Part shown: positions 10,223-20,873 of the stretch, in pieces
Position numbering within the stretch: position 1 is the first letter of the stretch
How the letters are laid out: each line of letters starts with the position of its first letter
Source: CAWEYO01 sp963813315
GTDB taxonomy: Bacteria; Pseudomonadota; Alphaproteobacteria; Rhizobiales; Rhizobiaceae
Assembly (NCBI GenBank): GCA_963813315.1
Contig: CAWEYO010000001.1
Coordinates: 1-64,000, forward strand
Direction: 5' to 3'
DNA: 64,000 nt
Notes under the pieces: model-generated
What the model saw: only the letters and a program-made list of their open reading frames with translations
Told to the model about the DNA's origin: nothing
Databases searched by the model: none
Made by a program: the position numbers and the translations under genes

Positions 10223-11534
10223 ATGTCTGTTTCAGAAAAGCGCGTCGGCTCCGGCGAAGGCATCCGGGCCAACATCCTGTTCGGCCTGGCGGTATCCATC
10301 CTGCTCGTCGGCGGCGTCGGCGCGTGGGCGGCGACGACCTCGCTCGCCGGGGCGGTGATTGCTTCGGGCAACGTCGTTGTCGAGAGCAACTCCAAGAAGG
10401 TGCAGCACCAGACCGGCGGCATCGTCGGAGAGATCCTGGTCCGCGAAGGCGACCGCGTGTCGGCCGGCGACGTGATCGTCCGGCTCGACGAGACGATGAC
10501 CCGCGCCAATCTGCAGATCATCGCCCAGCAATATGACCGCACCGTCGCGCGCCAGGCGCGGCTGCAGGCGGAGCGGCTCGGCCTGCCCGAGATCAAGTTT
10601 CCCGACGATCTCGCGAAGCGCGCCGGCAGATCCCGACGTGGCGGCGGTGATCGCCGGCGAGAAGGCGCTGTTCGAAAGCCGCACCAAGGCCTCGACGGGG
10701 CTGAAGTCGCAGCTCGAGGCCCGCTCGGGCCAGCTCAAGCGGCAGATCGAGGGGCTGAGCGCCCAGCGCAAGGCGATGGACGAATCGGCCACGCTGGTCG
10801 AGCGGGACTACAACAGCCTGCAGACACTCTACGAGAAGAAGCTGGTCTCGCTCGAGCGGGTGAGCGAGCTGCAGCTCGAGCTGTCGCGGCTGAAGGGCGA
10901 ATCCGGCCGGCTGGCCGCAGCGATCGCCGAGACGGAAGGCAAGATCAGCGAGACGGCGCTGCAGGCCCTGCAGGTCGACGAGGAAATGCGCAAGGACGTC
11001 AACGAGGAACTGCGCGAGCTGGACGGCAAGGAGGTCGAGCTGGTCGAGCGCAAGGTGGTCGCCGAGGACCAGCTCGCCCGCACCGAAATCCGCGCGCCGC
11101 AGTCGGGCTTCGTGCAGGAACTGGCCGTCCACACCGTCGGCGGCGTCATCGCACCGGGCGAGACACTGATGCTGATCGTGCCGGAACAGGACCGACTGGT
11201 CATCGACGCGATGGTCGCGCCGGCCAGCATCGACGACATCAAGCCGGGGCAGCCGGTCTCCATCCGCTTCCCGGCCTTCGACGCCGCCACCACGCCCGAA
11301 TGCAAGGGCACCGTGCAAAGGGTGTCGGCCGACCTCATCAAGGACCCGCAGCGGCAGGTCTCCTACTTCGTTGCCAGGACCACCCTCGACGACCCGAAGG
11401 CCTGCCTCAAGGACGCCAGGCGCCTGCAGCCCGGCATGCCGGCCGAAGTCCACATCCAGACCGGCGAACGCAACGTCTGGTCCTACGTCTTGAAGCCGCT
11501 GACAGATCAGATGCACAGGGCGTTCAGGGAGTAG
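10223..11534 (+). CDS. Type I secretion membrane-fusion protein, HlyD/PrtE family (frameshift)
   Basis: This periplasmic adaptor links the ABC exporter to a TolC-like channel. One N-terminal membrane helix (residues about 17-37) is followed by a lipoyl-like half (HQTGGIVGEILVREGDRVSA). Long coiled-coil hairpins rich in Leu, Glu and Arg come next, then the second lipoyl half (TEIRAPQSGFVQELAVHTVG) and a beta-barrel end. A one-base shift at about 10622-10630 separates KRAG from DPDVAAVIAGEKALF; without it the protein would be of normal length, about 436 residues. It follows prtD by five bases, so the two form one transcription unit. No tolC gene is visible in the window. Confidence 0.85.
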
Positions 11535-11656
11535 GCAACAAGCGGCAACGGTCTCGGCGGGCTCTGGGGTGAGAGTTTGACCCCGCGGCGGATTGATTTG
11601 ACAATGCGCCGCGGTTCCTTGCAATTCCGCACGGACAAACATCGCCGGACACCCTT

Positions 11657-12970
11657 ATGACCAATGTCGCCTTTACCGGGCTCGCCCGGGATCTCGCCAG
11701 GCGCGCCGACGGCCGGCCGCCCGGTCCGCATCGGCGTGATTGGGTCGGGTGAGATGGGCACCGACCTGGTCACGCAGGGGATGCTGATGCGGGGCATCGA
11801 GGTCGCGGCAATCTCCACCAGGCGGCCACATACCGCCCGCGACGCGATCCGGATCGCCTATGGCGACGAGACAAAAGCGTGCGAAGCGCGGACCGCGTCC
11901 GCGGTCACCCAGGCAATCGAAGCCGGAAAGATCGCTATCACCTCGAATGAACTGCTCGTCACCAACCCGCTCATCGAGGTGGTGATCGATGCAACGGGAA
12001 AGCCGGGCGTAGCTGCCGATTTCGATCTGATGGCAATGGAGCACGGCAAGCATCTCGTGATGATGAACGTCGAAGCGGACGTCACCATCGGCGCGTTGCT
12101 CAAGAGAGAAGCAGACCGGCTTGGCGTTGTTTATTCGGTCGGCGCAGGCGACGAGCCGTCGAGCTGCATGGAACTGATCGAGTTCGCAACAGCCCTAGGC
12201 TATACGATCGTTTCCGCCGGCAAGGGCAAGAACAATCCGCTCAACCATGATGCCGTGCCCGACGACTATCGGGAGGAGGCGGAGCGGCGGAACATAAATC
12301 CGCGCATGCTGGTCGAGTTTGTCGACGGCTCCAAGACCATGGTTGAAATGGCGGCGATCGCCAATGCCACCGGCCTGGTGCCGGATGTGCCCGGCATGCA
12401 TGGCCCCAAGGCCGACCGCGACGACATGGTGAAGGTGCTGATCCCGCGTGAGGATGGCGGCATTCTGAGCAGAAAGGGCGTGGTCGACTACACGATCGGC
12501 AAGGGGGTCGCGCCGGGCGTCTTCGTTATCGTGGAGGCAACCCATCCGCGCATCATAGAGCGGATGAACGACCTCCACATGGGCGGGGCCCCTACTACAG
12601 CTTCTCCGGCCTTACCATCTGACATGGCTGGAGGTGCCGCTTCGGCCACCGTATTGCGCTTTATGGCCGGCCCGACATGGTGCCGCTGCCAGTCCCCGTC
12701 GCCGAGGTCTGCGCGGTCGCGAAACGCGATCTCGCAGCCGGCGAAACGCTCGATGCCATCGGCGAGACCTGCTACCGGTCGTGGACGATGACGGTCGCCG
12801 ACGCCCGGGCCAGGCGCGCCGTTCCCGTCGGCCTCCTGGAAGGCGGCAAGGTGCTCCGGCCCGTGGGCAAGGGCGAATTGCTCACGAGCTCGAACGCGAC
12901 ACCGGACACCAACACAAACCTTTTCCGGCTTCGCCGGCGCCAGGACGAGATGTTCGCCGAACTCGCCTGA
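11657..12970 (+). pseudogene. NAD(P)-binding homoserine-dehydrogenase-like oxidoreductase with SAF domain, several frameshifts
   Basis: The best start is ATG 11657, reading MTNVAFTGLARDLARRA. A shift near 11715 leads to GRPVRIGVIGSGEMGTDLV, a Rossmann dinucleotide site. The catalytic-like part runs to THPRIIERMNDLHMG. Between about 12585 and 12650 at least two or three shifts are required (fragments GPYYSF, LRPYHLTWLEVP, LYGRPDMVPLP). The SAF-type C-terminus then resumes in VAEVCAVAKRDLAAGETLD. Proteins of this layout are widespread in rhizobia and often misnamed as FlgA-like; the substrate is unknown to me. The cluster of shifts makes either a pseudogene or a poor stretch of consensus possible. 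Confidence 0.65.
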
Positions 12971-13199
12971 TCGGTCGGCCGCGCCCTGTTCTCCGTGTCA
13001 CTCTTTGCTGCGACTTTCGGCACCTGCTTAGACCGCGGCGCGGCCATGTGATTCAGGAATGCTCAGGCATGGACGAGGGGGGTGAGGCGGCATATCGCTG
13101 CAAACTGCTGGGCGCCCTCGGTCATGCACGAAGCGTTAAGGGGACGTTTCTGCTCATGTCGGGATCCCAAAAGCGTCTCCGCACTTTAGGCGACATACA

Positions 13200-14013
13200 T
13201 CATTTTCGAAGCTCGATCGACCTCAGCCTCGCCGCCTCGACGGCCTCGTTCACGAGGTTTTTTAACCGGTCGTCGCCCATCAGTACCGCAAGCGCGGCCG
13301 CGGTCGTGCCATTGGGGCTGGTTACTTGCCGGCGCAACGTGCCCGGATCGTCGCTGCTGGCGGCAGCGAGGCTCGCCGCGCCATGAACAGTCTGCACCGC
13401 AAGCAGCCTCGCCGTGTCACCCGGCAGGCCTGCATTCTTGGCAGCGTCGGTCAAAGCCTCGATGAAATGGAAGACATAGGCGGGTCCCGAGCCCCGAGAC
13501 GGCGGTCACCGCATCCATCAGCCCTTCATCGTTGACGGCAGTTACTTCGCCGCTGGCCGACAGCAGGGCGTTGACGAAATCGCGGGTGGCGTCGGGAACA
13601 AGCTGGTTTGCAAAGGTCACCATCATGCCCTTGCCAATAGCGGCAGGCGTGTTGGGCATGCAGCGAATGACGGGAACGGCGCCCAGGATTTCCTCGAACG
13701 TCGCGATCGGCGTTCCGGCGGCAATGCTGAGGAAGGTCGTGCGTCCGTCGGCGAAGCGCTTGTAGCCGCCCGCTACCTCGCGCATCACCTGCGGCTTCAC
13801 GGCCAGTACGGCCAGCACGGGTGAAAGGTTGGCGGGCAGTTCGCTGCTATTTTCGGCCGGATTGCTGCCAAGCTCGGCGGCGCGCCGGCGCAGCGCTTCG
13901 TTGGGCTCGACCACCCACACGTCCTCGGGCGCAAGCCGTCCCGATTTCACCCAGCCGGAAAGCATGGCGTAACCCATATTGCCGCAACCGGCCAGGACCA
14001 CTGTCGATTTCAT
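13200..14013 (-). CDS. proC: Pyrroline-5-carboxylate reductase (one frameshift)
   Basis: The enzyme makes proline from pyrroline-5-carboxylate with NAD(P)H. The start at 14013 (MKSTVVLAGCGNMGYAMLSG) has a GAGGAGA ribosome site and gives a Rossmann motif at the very N-terminus. Later come VLAVKPQVM and IRCMPNTPAAIGKGM. At about 13494 an extra G in a short G-run changes the expected VSGSGPAYVFHFIEALTDA into VSGLGTRL. The remaining C-terminal 80 residues are intact in the next frame and end at 13200. Allowing for the shift, the length of about 270 residues is normal. A consensus error is the simplest explanation. Confidence 0.85.
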
Positions 14014-14040
14014 GGCGGATCTCCTCGACAAGGGACATAA

Positions 14041-14212
14041 TGCATGTCGCCCAAAAGTGCGCAGCGGCTTTGGGAAAACGACATGCACAAAAAACAATAT
14101 GCATTCCCTGTCGGCCCAAAAAGGCGGGGAGCGGTTTTGGGAAAACGACATGCACAAAAAACAATAGCCTAAAGCGCGTCGCATAAATCCGTTTCGAAGA
14201 ATGCGCTTTAGC
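14041..14212. repeat. Palindromic interspersed repeat, family A (tandem copy)
   Basis: A unit beginning GCATGTCG and ending CGACATGC, with AGCGGTTTTGGGAAAACG inside, occurs twice in tandem. It is followed by a hairpin CTAAAGCGC...GCGCTTTAG (14169-14211). The same arrangement is found at 30310-30413 and, inverted, at 38598-38671. It occupies most of the gap between proC and folD and is probably a non-autonomous intergenic element. Confidence 0.75.
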
Positions 14213-14404
14213 CCGTACGGCGGCTTTGAGAAAGGCAGAACGGAGAGGCAGCGGCAAATGCTGAAGCACGGGCGCAGACGCCAAGAAGTCCGGACGCAAA
14301 TCCGCCACGGTTTCAAGTATACGGCATCAGACGGCGCTCTGAAGGAATTGCGCGGTATTTTTTTGGTGAAAATGCGCCGAACATAGCAGCCGCGGGGAAG
14401 GTTC

Positions 14405-15304
14405 ATGGCCGAAATCATCGATGGAAAAGCAATTGCTGAAAATGTTGTCGCAAAGGTCAAACGGCTGACAGTGGACCTGGCCGGAACCAACGGTACTCAA
14501 CCGGGCATCGCCGTCGTCATTGTCGGCGAAGAGCCTGCAAGCCAGGTGTATGTCGCGTCGAAGAGCCGGAAAGCGAAGGAGTGCGGCTTCCACTCGGTCC
14601 AACACGTATTGGCGGCCGAGACGGGCGAGAGCGAACTTGTCGGTCTGGTCGGCAGATTAAATGCCGACCCGAAGATCCATGGCATCCTTGTCCAGCTGCC
14701 GTTGCCGGCTCACATCGATTCAGGACGCATTATCCAGACCATCGCCCCCGAAAAGGACGTCGACGGCTTTCATTTCATCAATGTCGGCAAGCTTGGAACC
14801 GGCGAACTGGACTCCGCCTTCGTGCCCTGCACGCCGGCCGGTTCGATGCTGCTGATCGAACACGTTCGCGGCAAGGATCTCTCCGGCCTGAATGCCGTCA
14901 TTGTCGGCCGCTCCAATATTGTCGGCAAGCCGATGGCCAACCTGCTGCTTGCCGCCAACTGCACCGTTACTATCGCCCACAGCCGCACCCGAGACCTGCC
15001 GGCGCTGGCACGGACGGCCGATATTCTTGTTGCCGCAGTCGGGCGGCCGGAAATGATCAAGGGCGAATGGGTCAAGCCGGGCGCAACAGTGATCGACGTC
15101 GGCATTAATCGCATCCCAGCGCCCGAGAAGGGAGAGGGGAAGGCAAAGCTGGTCGGCGACGTCGACTTCGCGAGCGCCGAGAAGTCGGCCGGAGCGATCA
15201 CGCCGGTGCCGGGCGGCGTCGGCCCGATGACCATCGCAATGCTGATGGCCAACACCGTGACCTCGGCCTATCTGGCGTCCGGCCTCCGGCGCCCGATATT
15301 CTAG
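14405..15304 (+). CDS. folD: Bifunctional methylenetetrahydrofolate dehydrogenase/cyclohydrolase
   Basis: FolD interconverts 5,10-methylene-THF, methenyl-THF and 10-formyl-THF in the cytoplasm and supplies one-carbon units and NADPH. The 299-residue length is typical. The substrate-site motif YVASKSRKAKECG holds the catalytic Lys. GILVQLPLP and the cofactor-site motif GRSNIVGKPMANLLL follow, and PGGVGPMTIAML is the family signature near the C-terminus. The ATG at 14405 directly precedes the conserved AEIIDGKAIA start. The gene is single, downstream of repeat family A and divergent from proC. Confidence 0.95.
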   Translation: MAEIIDGKAIAENVVAKVKRLTVDLAGTNGTQPGIAVVIVGEEPASQVYVASKSRKAKECGFHSVQHVLAAETGESELVGLVGRLNADPKIHGILVQLPLPAHIDSGRIIQTIAPEKDVDGFHFINVGKLGTGELDSAFVPCTPAGSMLLIEHVRGKDLSGLNAVIVGRSNIVGKPMANLLLAANCTVTIAHSRTRDLPALARTADILVAAVGRPEMIKGEWVKPGATVIDVGINRIPAPEKGEGKAKLVGDVDFASAEKSAGAITPVPGGVGPMTIAMLMANTVTSAYLASGLRRPIF

Positions 15305-15760
15305 GGTGGGCGGCAACACCGATGGAATCGGTGCTGCCGTTCTATCTCATTGCTCGATCATCGGATTTTCCCGAAACCGGTTTTCACTTTCGGGTCCGCC
15401 ACTCTGGGTGTCCCTGTCTCGAAATTACCAAAGAATGATCCCGAAGAGTTGACAGTCCTTTCAGACATGTTCATTCGTGAGAACAAGACCTTAGAGCTCG
15501 ATGACAATTCGACGAAAAGCTATCGCGTTCTAGTGTGGCGAAACCGAAATTCGTATTGCCTTGGAGCGAGGCTCGGATCGAATTTCGATTCAAAGCCACA
15601 CTGGCAACTTCTTAGAATCTCGTGTGGTTCACGGATTTGAAGTTCCTGAACGCGGATGCCATGGAAATGACAGGAACTTAAAATCCACCACACTAGCGGC
15701 CAAATGACGAACGTGGCCAAACCGCTCCGGTAAATTGCGCTTCCTGATGAAGAACCGCTG
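15305..15760. other. Repeat-filled gap between folD and the GlxA-type regulator
   Basis: The gap carries a family B unit at about 15353-15402 (ATCGGATTTTCCCGAAACCG) also seen at 52723-52775 and in part near 57645. A separate hairpin at 15624-15692 has arms ending GAAGTTCCTG and CAGGAACTT with flanking GTGG and CCAC. No gene was recognised. Confidence 0.6.
15624..15692. repeat. Inverted repeat with arms about 25 bases long
   Basis: GTGGTTCACGGATTTGAAGT plus TCCTG pairs with CAGGAACTTAAAATCCACCA plus C, with few mismatches and a loop of about 22 bases. It lies 70 bases upstream of the regulator gene. It looks like an interspersed element rather than an operator, but this is not tested. Confidence 0.5.
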
Positions 15761-16723
15761 ATGTCCGATCCCATTGAAGGCAACCGGCATTTCGCGTTCC
15801 TGTTGGTCGACAAGTTCTCGATGTTTTCGCTCGCTGCGGCAATCGATACGGTCCGATCGGCGAACCGGCTGGTTGGCCGCGATTTCTATGGCTGGACAAC
15901 GGTTTCGCCTGACGGCGAGGCTGTCATGGCCTCGAACGGGCTGCCCCTGAAGGTCGACTACAGCGTCGGCGACATTCCGCCGGTCGACATTCTTTTCGTC
16001 TGCGTCGGCCTGACCACTGAATTTCCCGGCAAGAGCAAGGTGCTCGGAGCCTTGCGCAGCTGGGGACGCCGCGGCGGGGCGCTCGGCGCGCTTTCGGTCG
16101 GCTCCTACCTGCTCGCCGAGGCCGGCCAGCTCGAGGGTCATCGCTGCACAATTCACTGGGAAAACCGGGCCGGCTTCAAAGAGAGGTTCGCGGACATCGA
16201 ATGTACCGGCAATGTGTTCGAGATCGACCGCAAGCGCTACACCTGCGCCGGCGGAACGACGTCGATCGATCTCATGCTCGAGATCGTGCGCGGCGACTTC
16301 GGTTCCAATATCGCCAACGCTATTGCCAACCAGTTCCAGCATGAGCGAATTCGTTCGGCGGGCGATCGCCAGCGGGTGGGTCCGGAGCGCGATCTGACCG
16401 GCAAATCGGAAAAGCTTCGCAAGATCGTCGAACTCATGGCAGACAATCTCGACGAACCTTACTCGGCGGTGCAGTTGGCCAAGTCCGCAGGGCTCTCCGT
16501 ACGTCAGGTCGAGCGGCTCTTCCTTCGTCACCTTAACGTCACGCCGGGCCGATACTACATGCGGCTCCGTCTCGAACGGGCCCGCGAATTGTTGCGCCAG
16601 ACCAACATGCCGATCCTGGACGTCGCGATCGCCACCGGATTTACCTCGCATTCCTACTTCGCGCAGAGCTACCGGCTGCAATTCGGCCGTCCGCCGAGCG
16701 AGGAACGGCGCACGACGTATTGA
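15761..16723 (+). CDS. GlxA family transcriptional regulator (DJ-1/PfpI-like plus AraC)
   Basis: The 320-residue protein has an N-terminal DJ-1/PfpI-like ligand domain (about 10-180; RHFAFLLVDKFSMFSLAAAI, VDILFVCVG, GALSVGSYLLAEAGQL) and a C-terminal AraC double helix-turn-helix (about 215-315; LAKSAGLSVRQVERLF, DVAIATGFTSHSYFAQSYR). The family includes regulators of choline, carnitine and arginine use. In GlxA proteins the nucleophilic Cys of DJ-1 enzymes is not required; here the position reads SVGS. No target operon can be assigned. The nearest genes on its strand begin beyond 21 kb, and edd lies convergent to it. Confidence 0.85.
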   Translation: MSDPIEGNRHFAFLLVDKFSMFSLAAAIDTVRSANRLVGRDFYGWTTVSPDGEAVMASNGLPLKVDYSVGDIPPVDILFVCVGLTTEFPGKSKVLGALRSWGRRGGALGALSVGSYLLAEAGQLEGHRCTIHWENRAGFKERFADIECTGNVFEIDRKRYTCAGGTTSIDLMLEIVRGDFGSNIANAIANQFQHERIRSAGDRQRVGPERDLTGKSEKLRKIVELMADNLDEPYSAVQLAKSAGLSVRQVERLFLRHLNVTPGRYYMRLRLERARELLRQTNMPILDVAIATGFTSHSYFAQSYRLQFGRPPSEERRTTY

Positions 16724-16752
16724 TCTGGTCTTATTGCTGTCTTCTACCGAAA

Positions 16753-16775
16753 ATGTAAGGCGTATTGCCTTACAT
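16753..16775. terminator. Hairpin between convergent regulator and edd genes
   Basis: ATGTAAGGC pairs perfectly with GCCTTACAT across a five-base loop. It lies midway between the stop of the regulator gene and the stop of edd, so it could end transcription from both sides, although T-runs are short. Confidence 0.5.
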
Positions 16776-16785
16776 GCAACCGCGC

Positions 16786-18605
16786 TCATCCCCCAAATGC
16801 GCTTGCGCCCTGGTCGGCGCGTCCTGCCAGCTCGCGGAATCCGGCGAAGAGCTCGCGGCCGAAGCCATAGGAATTGGCTGAGAGGTCGATCCGCGGGGCA
16901 ATTCGCATCCTCAACTCTTCCGCACCCACCAGCACCTCCAACGTGCCTGCCTCGGCGTCCAGCCGCACCACGTCGCCATCGCGCACCTTGCCGATGGCGC
17001 CGCCCTCCAGGGCCTCCGGCGTCACATGGATCGCTGCCGGCACCTTGCCGCTGGCGCCCGACATGCGCCCGTCGGTGACGAGCGCCACCCTGTGGCCGCG
17101 GTCCTGCAGAACGCCCAGCACCGTGGTCAGCTTGTGGAGTTCCGGCATGCCGTTGGCTTTCGGTCCCTGAAAGCGCACGATCGCAACGAAGTCGCGGTCA
17201 AGCTGACCTGCCTTGAAGGCGTCGTTCAATGCATGTTGGCTGTCGAACACAAGGGCCGGCGCCTCGATGAGCCGACGGTCGGGTTTCACGGCGGAGGTCT
17301 TGATGATGGCGTGGCCAAGATTGCCCGCAAGCACCTTCAGCCCGCCGGTCGGCTGGAAGGCATTGGCGGCGTAAGAAAGCACTTTTTCGTCGCCGCTTCT
17401 TTGCGGCGCGGGCTCACGGGCGACGGTCCCGTCGGCCGCCAACCTCGCCTCGATCGTGTAGGGACGCAGCCCAGTGCCCCAAACGGTACGCACATCCTCG
17501 TGCAGCAGTCCGGCATCGAGCAGTTCGCGGATGAGGAAGCCCATCCCTCCGGCCGCGTGGAAATGGTTCACGTCCGCCAGACCGTTCGGATAGACGCGCG
17601 CCAGCAGGGGCACCGCTTCCGACAGGTCGGAGATGTCCTGCCAGGTGAGGCTGATGCCGGCGGCTGCGGCCATCGCGATCAGATGGATCGTGTGGTTTGT
17701 CGAACCGCCGGTAGCATGGAGGCCAACCACCGCATTGACGACCGATCGTTCGTCGATCATGCGGCCGGCAGGAGTGTATTCATTGCCGAGCGCTGTAATT
17801 GCGAGTGCGCGCTTCGCCGCCTCCCGTGTGAGCGCGTCGCGCAGCGGCGTGCCCGGATTGACGAATGAAGCTCCCGGCATGTGGAGACCCATGATCTCCA
17901 TCATCATCTGGTTCGAGTTGGCTGTACCGTAGAATGTGCAGGTTCCAGGCCCGTGATAGGATTTCGCTTCTGCCTCCAGCAGATGCTCCCGCCCGACCTT
18001 GCCCTCGGCATATAGTTGCCGGATTCGGGCCTTTTCGTCGTTGGGCAAGCCGGAAGTCATCGGCCCGCCGGGAATGAACACCGCAGGCAGATGACCGAAG
18101 GTCAGTGCACCGATGACAAGTCCGGCACGATCTTGTCGCAGATGCCGAGATAGACCGCCGCGTCGAACATGTTGTGGGAAAGACCGACCGCCGTCGCCAT
18201 GGCGATTACGTCGCGCGAAAAGAGCGAGAGTTCCATGCCCGGCTGCCCCTGGGTGACGCCGTCGCACATCGCCGGTACCCCAGACGCCACTTGCGCAATG
18301 CCGCCGGCCTCCCGCGCCGCGGCCTTGATGAGTTGCGGAAACGTCTCGTAGGGCTGATGGGCCGACAGCATGTCGTTGTAGGAGGTGATGATGCCGAGAT
18401 TCGGAACGCGATCGCCGGCAAGGATTGCCTTTTCGGATGGAGTGCAGGCTGCGAAGCCATGGGCGAGGTTGCCGCAGGAAAGCACCGCCCGGTTGGCGGT
18501 CTGGCCAGCGGCATCGTCGATCCGCGCGAGATAGATTTCGCGGCGCGGCCTGGAGCGCTCGCGAATGCGGCGGGTGACGGCTTCGATGTCGTTTCGGACG
18601 GTCAT
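16786..18605 (-). CDS. edd: Phosphogluconate dehydratase (one frameshift)
   Basis: The Fe-S enzyme converts 6-phosphogluconate to KDPG in the Entner-Doudoroff pathway. The start at 18605 follows AAGGAACC. The N-terminal part contains LSCGNLAHGFA, ITSYNDMLSAHQPYE and MCDGVTQGQPGMELSLFSRD, including cluster-type Cys residues. The frame reads CDKIVPD then shifts at about 18118, where one G is missing. The other frame continues with LVIGALTFGHLPAVFIPGGP, CTFYGTANSNQMMME, GGSTNHTIHLIA and DGRMSGASGKVPAAIHV. Combined length is about 606 residues, as expected. It is the last gene of zwf-pgl-edd. Loss of function is less likely than a consensus error, because the rest is fully conserved. Confidence 0.9.
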
Positions 18606-18662
18606 AGCGGTTCCTTCAGAATATCCGGCAGGAATCAGATTCGAGCGGCTTCGGCGGTGTCT

Positions 18663-19370
18663 TTACGGCGCCCAGAAGACCTCAACCGGTGTCCGGGCAT
18701 GTTCGAGAAGGGCGCGGACCGGCATTCTGCTGCCGGGTTCCAGCGCGGATTCAAACACGCGGCGTTTTTCACTTCCCTGGATGTGCAATGCGACAATTCC
18801 GGCGCCAGCCAGTTTCGCAAGCGGGAGGGTCAGCCTCGGCTCGCCGGCGCTTGGCGAATTGACCGGCGCGACTGCGCATTCTGTCGCAGGATCGAGCAGA
18901 ACGTCCAGTTCCCTGGCGTCAGGAAAGAACGAGGCCGTGTGGCCATCGAGCCCCATGCCGAGCACCACCACATCAAGGGGCCAAGGCAATGCTCGCAGCT
19001 CTTTGTCGGCTTGGTAGGCTGCTTCCTCGATCGTGTCCGCCGGCCGGTAAAGTCCGGCAAACCGCGCCGCCTCGGCCCGGTTCTGCATCAGGTTCTCCGT
19101 CACCAGTCTGGCGTTCGAGCGCGGTGAAGACATCGGCACGAAGCGCTCATCGACGAGCACCACCGCTACATCGTTCCAGGAAAGCTCCTCATTCGACAGG
19201 GTACGGAAGAAGAGGCCGGGCGTCGTACCGCCCGAAACCGCGACCAGCGCTTCGCCTCGATGAGCGATCGCGCTTCGAAGGCCGTCCGCGGCCACACGCG
19301 CCAACGCGCTTGCAAGATCGCCGGGCGAGGCGAATTCGTTCCATGCGAATTTCGGTGGATCGGCCAGCAT
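18663..19370 (-). CDS. pgl: 6-phosphogluconolactonase
   Basis: The 235-residue enzyme hydrolyses 6-phosphogluconolactone. Motifs are VAVSGGTTPG near residue 45, VVLVDERFVP, and the DxVVLGMGLDGHTASFFP block with the catalytic His. Its ATG overlaps the zwf TGA by one base (TGATG), so translation is probably coupled. It lies between zwf and edd in a minus-strand operon covering the first three steps after glucose-6-phosphate. Confidence 0.95.
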   Translation of the reverse strand: MLADPPKFAWNEFASPGDLASALARVAADGLRSAIAHRGEALVAVSGGTTPGLFFRTLSNEELSWNDVAVVLVDERFVPMSSPRSNARLVTENLMQNRAEAARFAGLYRPADTIEEAAYQADKELRALPWPLDVVVLGMGLDGHTASFFPDARELDVLLDPATECAVAPVNSPSAGEPRLTLPLAKLAGAGIVALHIQGSEKRRVFESALEPGSRMPVRALLEHARTPVEVFWAP

Positions 19371-20842
19371 CAGGTGCTCTCGTGCCAGGTGCGACCATCA
19401 CGCTCTATCAGGGCTATGGAAGCGGACGGACCCCACGTCCCGGCGGTATAGCCCTGTACTTCCTGGCTGTTGTCCTGCCATGCCGCCTGAATCGTGTCGA
19501 TCCATTTCCAGGCCGCCTCGACTTCATCGCGACGCATGAACAGCGTCTGGTTGCCGCGCACGACATCCATGATCAGCCGCTCATAGGCGTCCGGATTGCG
19601 CGCGTCGAACGTTCCCGCGAAGCTCATGTCGAGCGGCACGTGCTTCAGCCTCATGCCGCCCGGGCCCGGATCCTTGATCATGATCCATTGCTTCACGCCT
19701 TCGTCAGGCTGCAGCCGGATGACCAACTGGTTGGCGATGATGTTGCCCGCGCCCTCGCCGAAGATGTTGTGCGGTATCTGCTTGAATTCGATGACGATTT
19801 CGGAGGCGCGGGTTGCCAGCCGCTTGCCTGTTCGCAGATAGAACGGCACGCCCGCCCAACGCCAGTTTGCGATCTCGGCCTTGATGGCGACAAAGGTTTC
19901 CGTCCTGCTCTGGCGGTTCTCCAGTTCCTCGATATAGCCATTGACCGGACCGCTGGCCGACGCACCCGCGCGGTATTGGCCGCGCACGGTAATCTTCGGC
20001 GCCTCGTTGCCGTTGATGCGCCTCAGCGAGCGGAGCACTTTCAGCTTTTCGTCACGCACCGCGTCGGCATCCATGGAGGAGGGGGCTTCCATCGCCACAA
20101 GACAGAGAAGCTGCAACATGTGGTTCTGCACCATATCGCGCAGCGCGCCCGCCTTGTCGTAGTACCCGGCGCGGCCTTCAAGGCCGACCGTCTCGGCGAC
20201 CGTAATCTGCACGTGGTCGATATGCGCCGAGTTCCAGAGCGGCTCATAGAGCCCGTTGGCAAAGCGCAGCGCCATCAGGTTCTGGACCGTTTCCTTGCCG
20301 AGATAGTGGTCGATGCGGAAAATCTGCTGCTCGCTGAACACTTTACCGATCGCGTCGTTCAGCGCGCGGGCCGAAGCGTGATCGCGCCCGATCGGTTTTT
20401 CCACGACGATGCGCGCCTCGGCGTTGACGAGGCCGTGCTTCTGGATATTGGCGGCGATGTCTCCGAACAGCTCCGGCGTGACAGCAAGGTAGAAGGCGCG
20501 GATGCGCTCGCTTTCGCCGATCGCTTTCTTCAGGTCCTCGAAACCTTCTCCGGTCTTGGCATCGATTGCGACATAGGTCAGTCGCGCGACGAACCTGTCG
20601 AGTTCCGCCTCTTCGATCTCGTCGGCCTTCACATGGTCAATGAGCGCGGCTCGCGCATAGGCGCGGTACTCATCGTCGCTCATCCTCGAACGGGAAGCGC
20701 CGATGATCCGGGTCGGCTCCGAGAACTGGCCCGCCTGCTGGCGATGATAGAGCGCAGGAAGGAGTTTTCGCTCGGCGAGGTCTCCCGTGCCTCCAAAAAT
20801 GACGAAATCGAATGGTTCGACCGGAATGATCTGGCTGGTCAT
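19370..20842 (-). CDS. zwf: Glucose-6-phosphate 1-dehydrogenase
   Basis: The 490-residue cytoplasmic enzyme oxidises glucose-6-phosphate with NADP. The N-terminal IFGGTGDLAERKLLPALY is the dinucleotide site, and RIDHYLGKETVQNLMALR carries the substrate-binding and catalytic His and Lys. Length and ends are typical. It is the first gene of zwf-pgl-edd. Its promoter region is occupied by the large palindrome at 20874-21033, which starts only about 30 bases before the ATG. Confidence 0.95.
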   Translation of the reverse strand: MTSQIIPVEPFDFVIFGGTGDLAERKLLPALYHRQQAGQFSEPTRIIGASRSRMSDDEYRAYARAALIDHVKADEIEEAELDRFVARLTYVAIDAKTGEGFEDLKKAIGESERIRAFYLAVTPELFGDIAANIQKHGLVNAEARIVVEKPIGRDHASARALNDAIGKVFSEQQIFRIDHYLGKETVQNLMALRFANGLYEPLWNSAHIDHVQITVAETVGLEGRAGYYDKAGALRDMVQNHMLQLLCLVAMEAPSSMDADAVRDEKLKVLRSLRRINGNEAPKITVRGQYRAGASASGPVNGYIEELENRQSRTETFVAIKAEIANWRWAGVPFYLRTGKRLATRASEIVIEFKQIPHNIFGEGAGNIIANQLVIRLQPDEGVKQWIMIKDPGPGGMRLKHVPLDMSFAGTFDARNPDAYERLIMDVVRGNQTLFMRRDEVEAAWKWIDTIQAAWQDNSQEVQGYTAGTWGPSASIALIERDGRTWHEST

Positions 20843-20873
20843 CGTTGTTCTCTTGGAGTCCGTGCTTCGGTCA

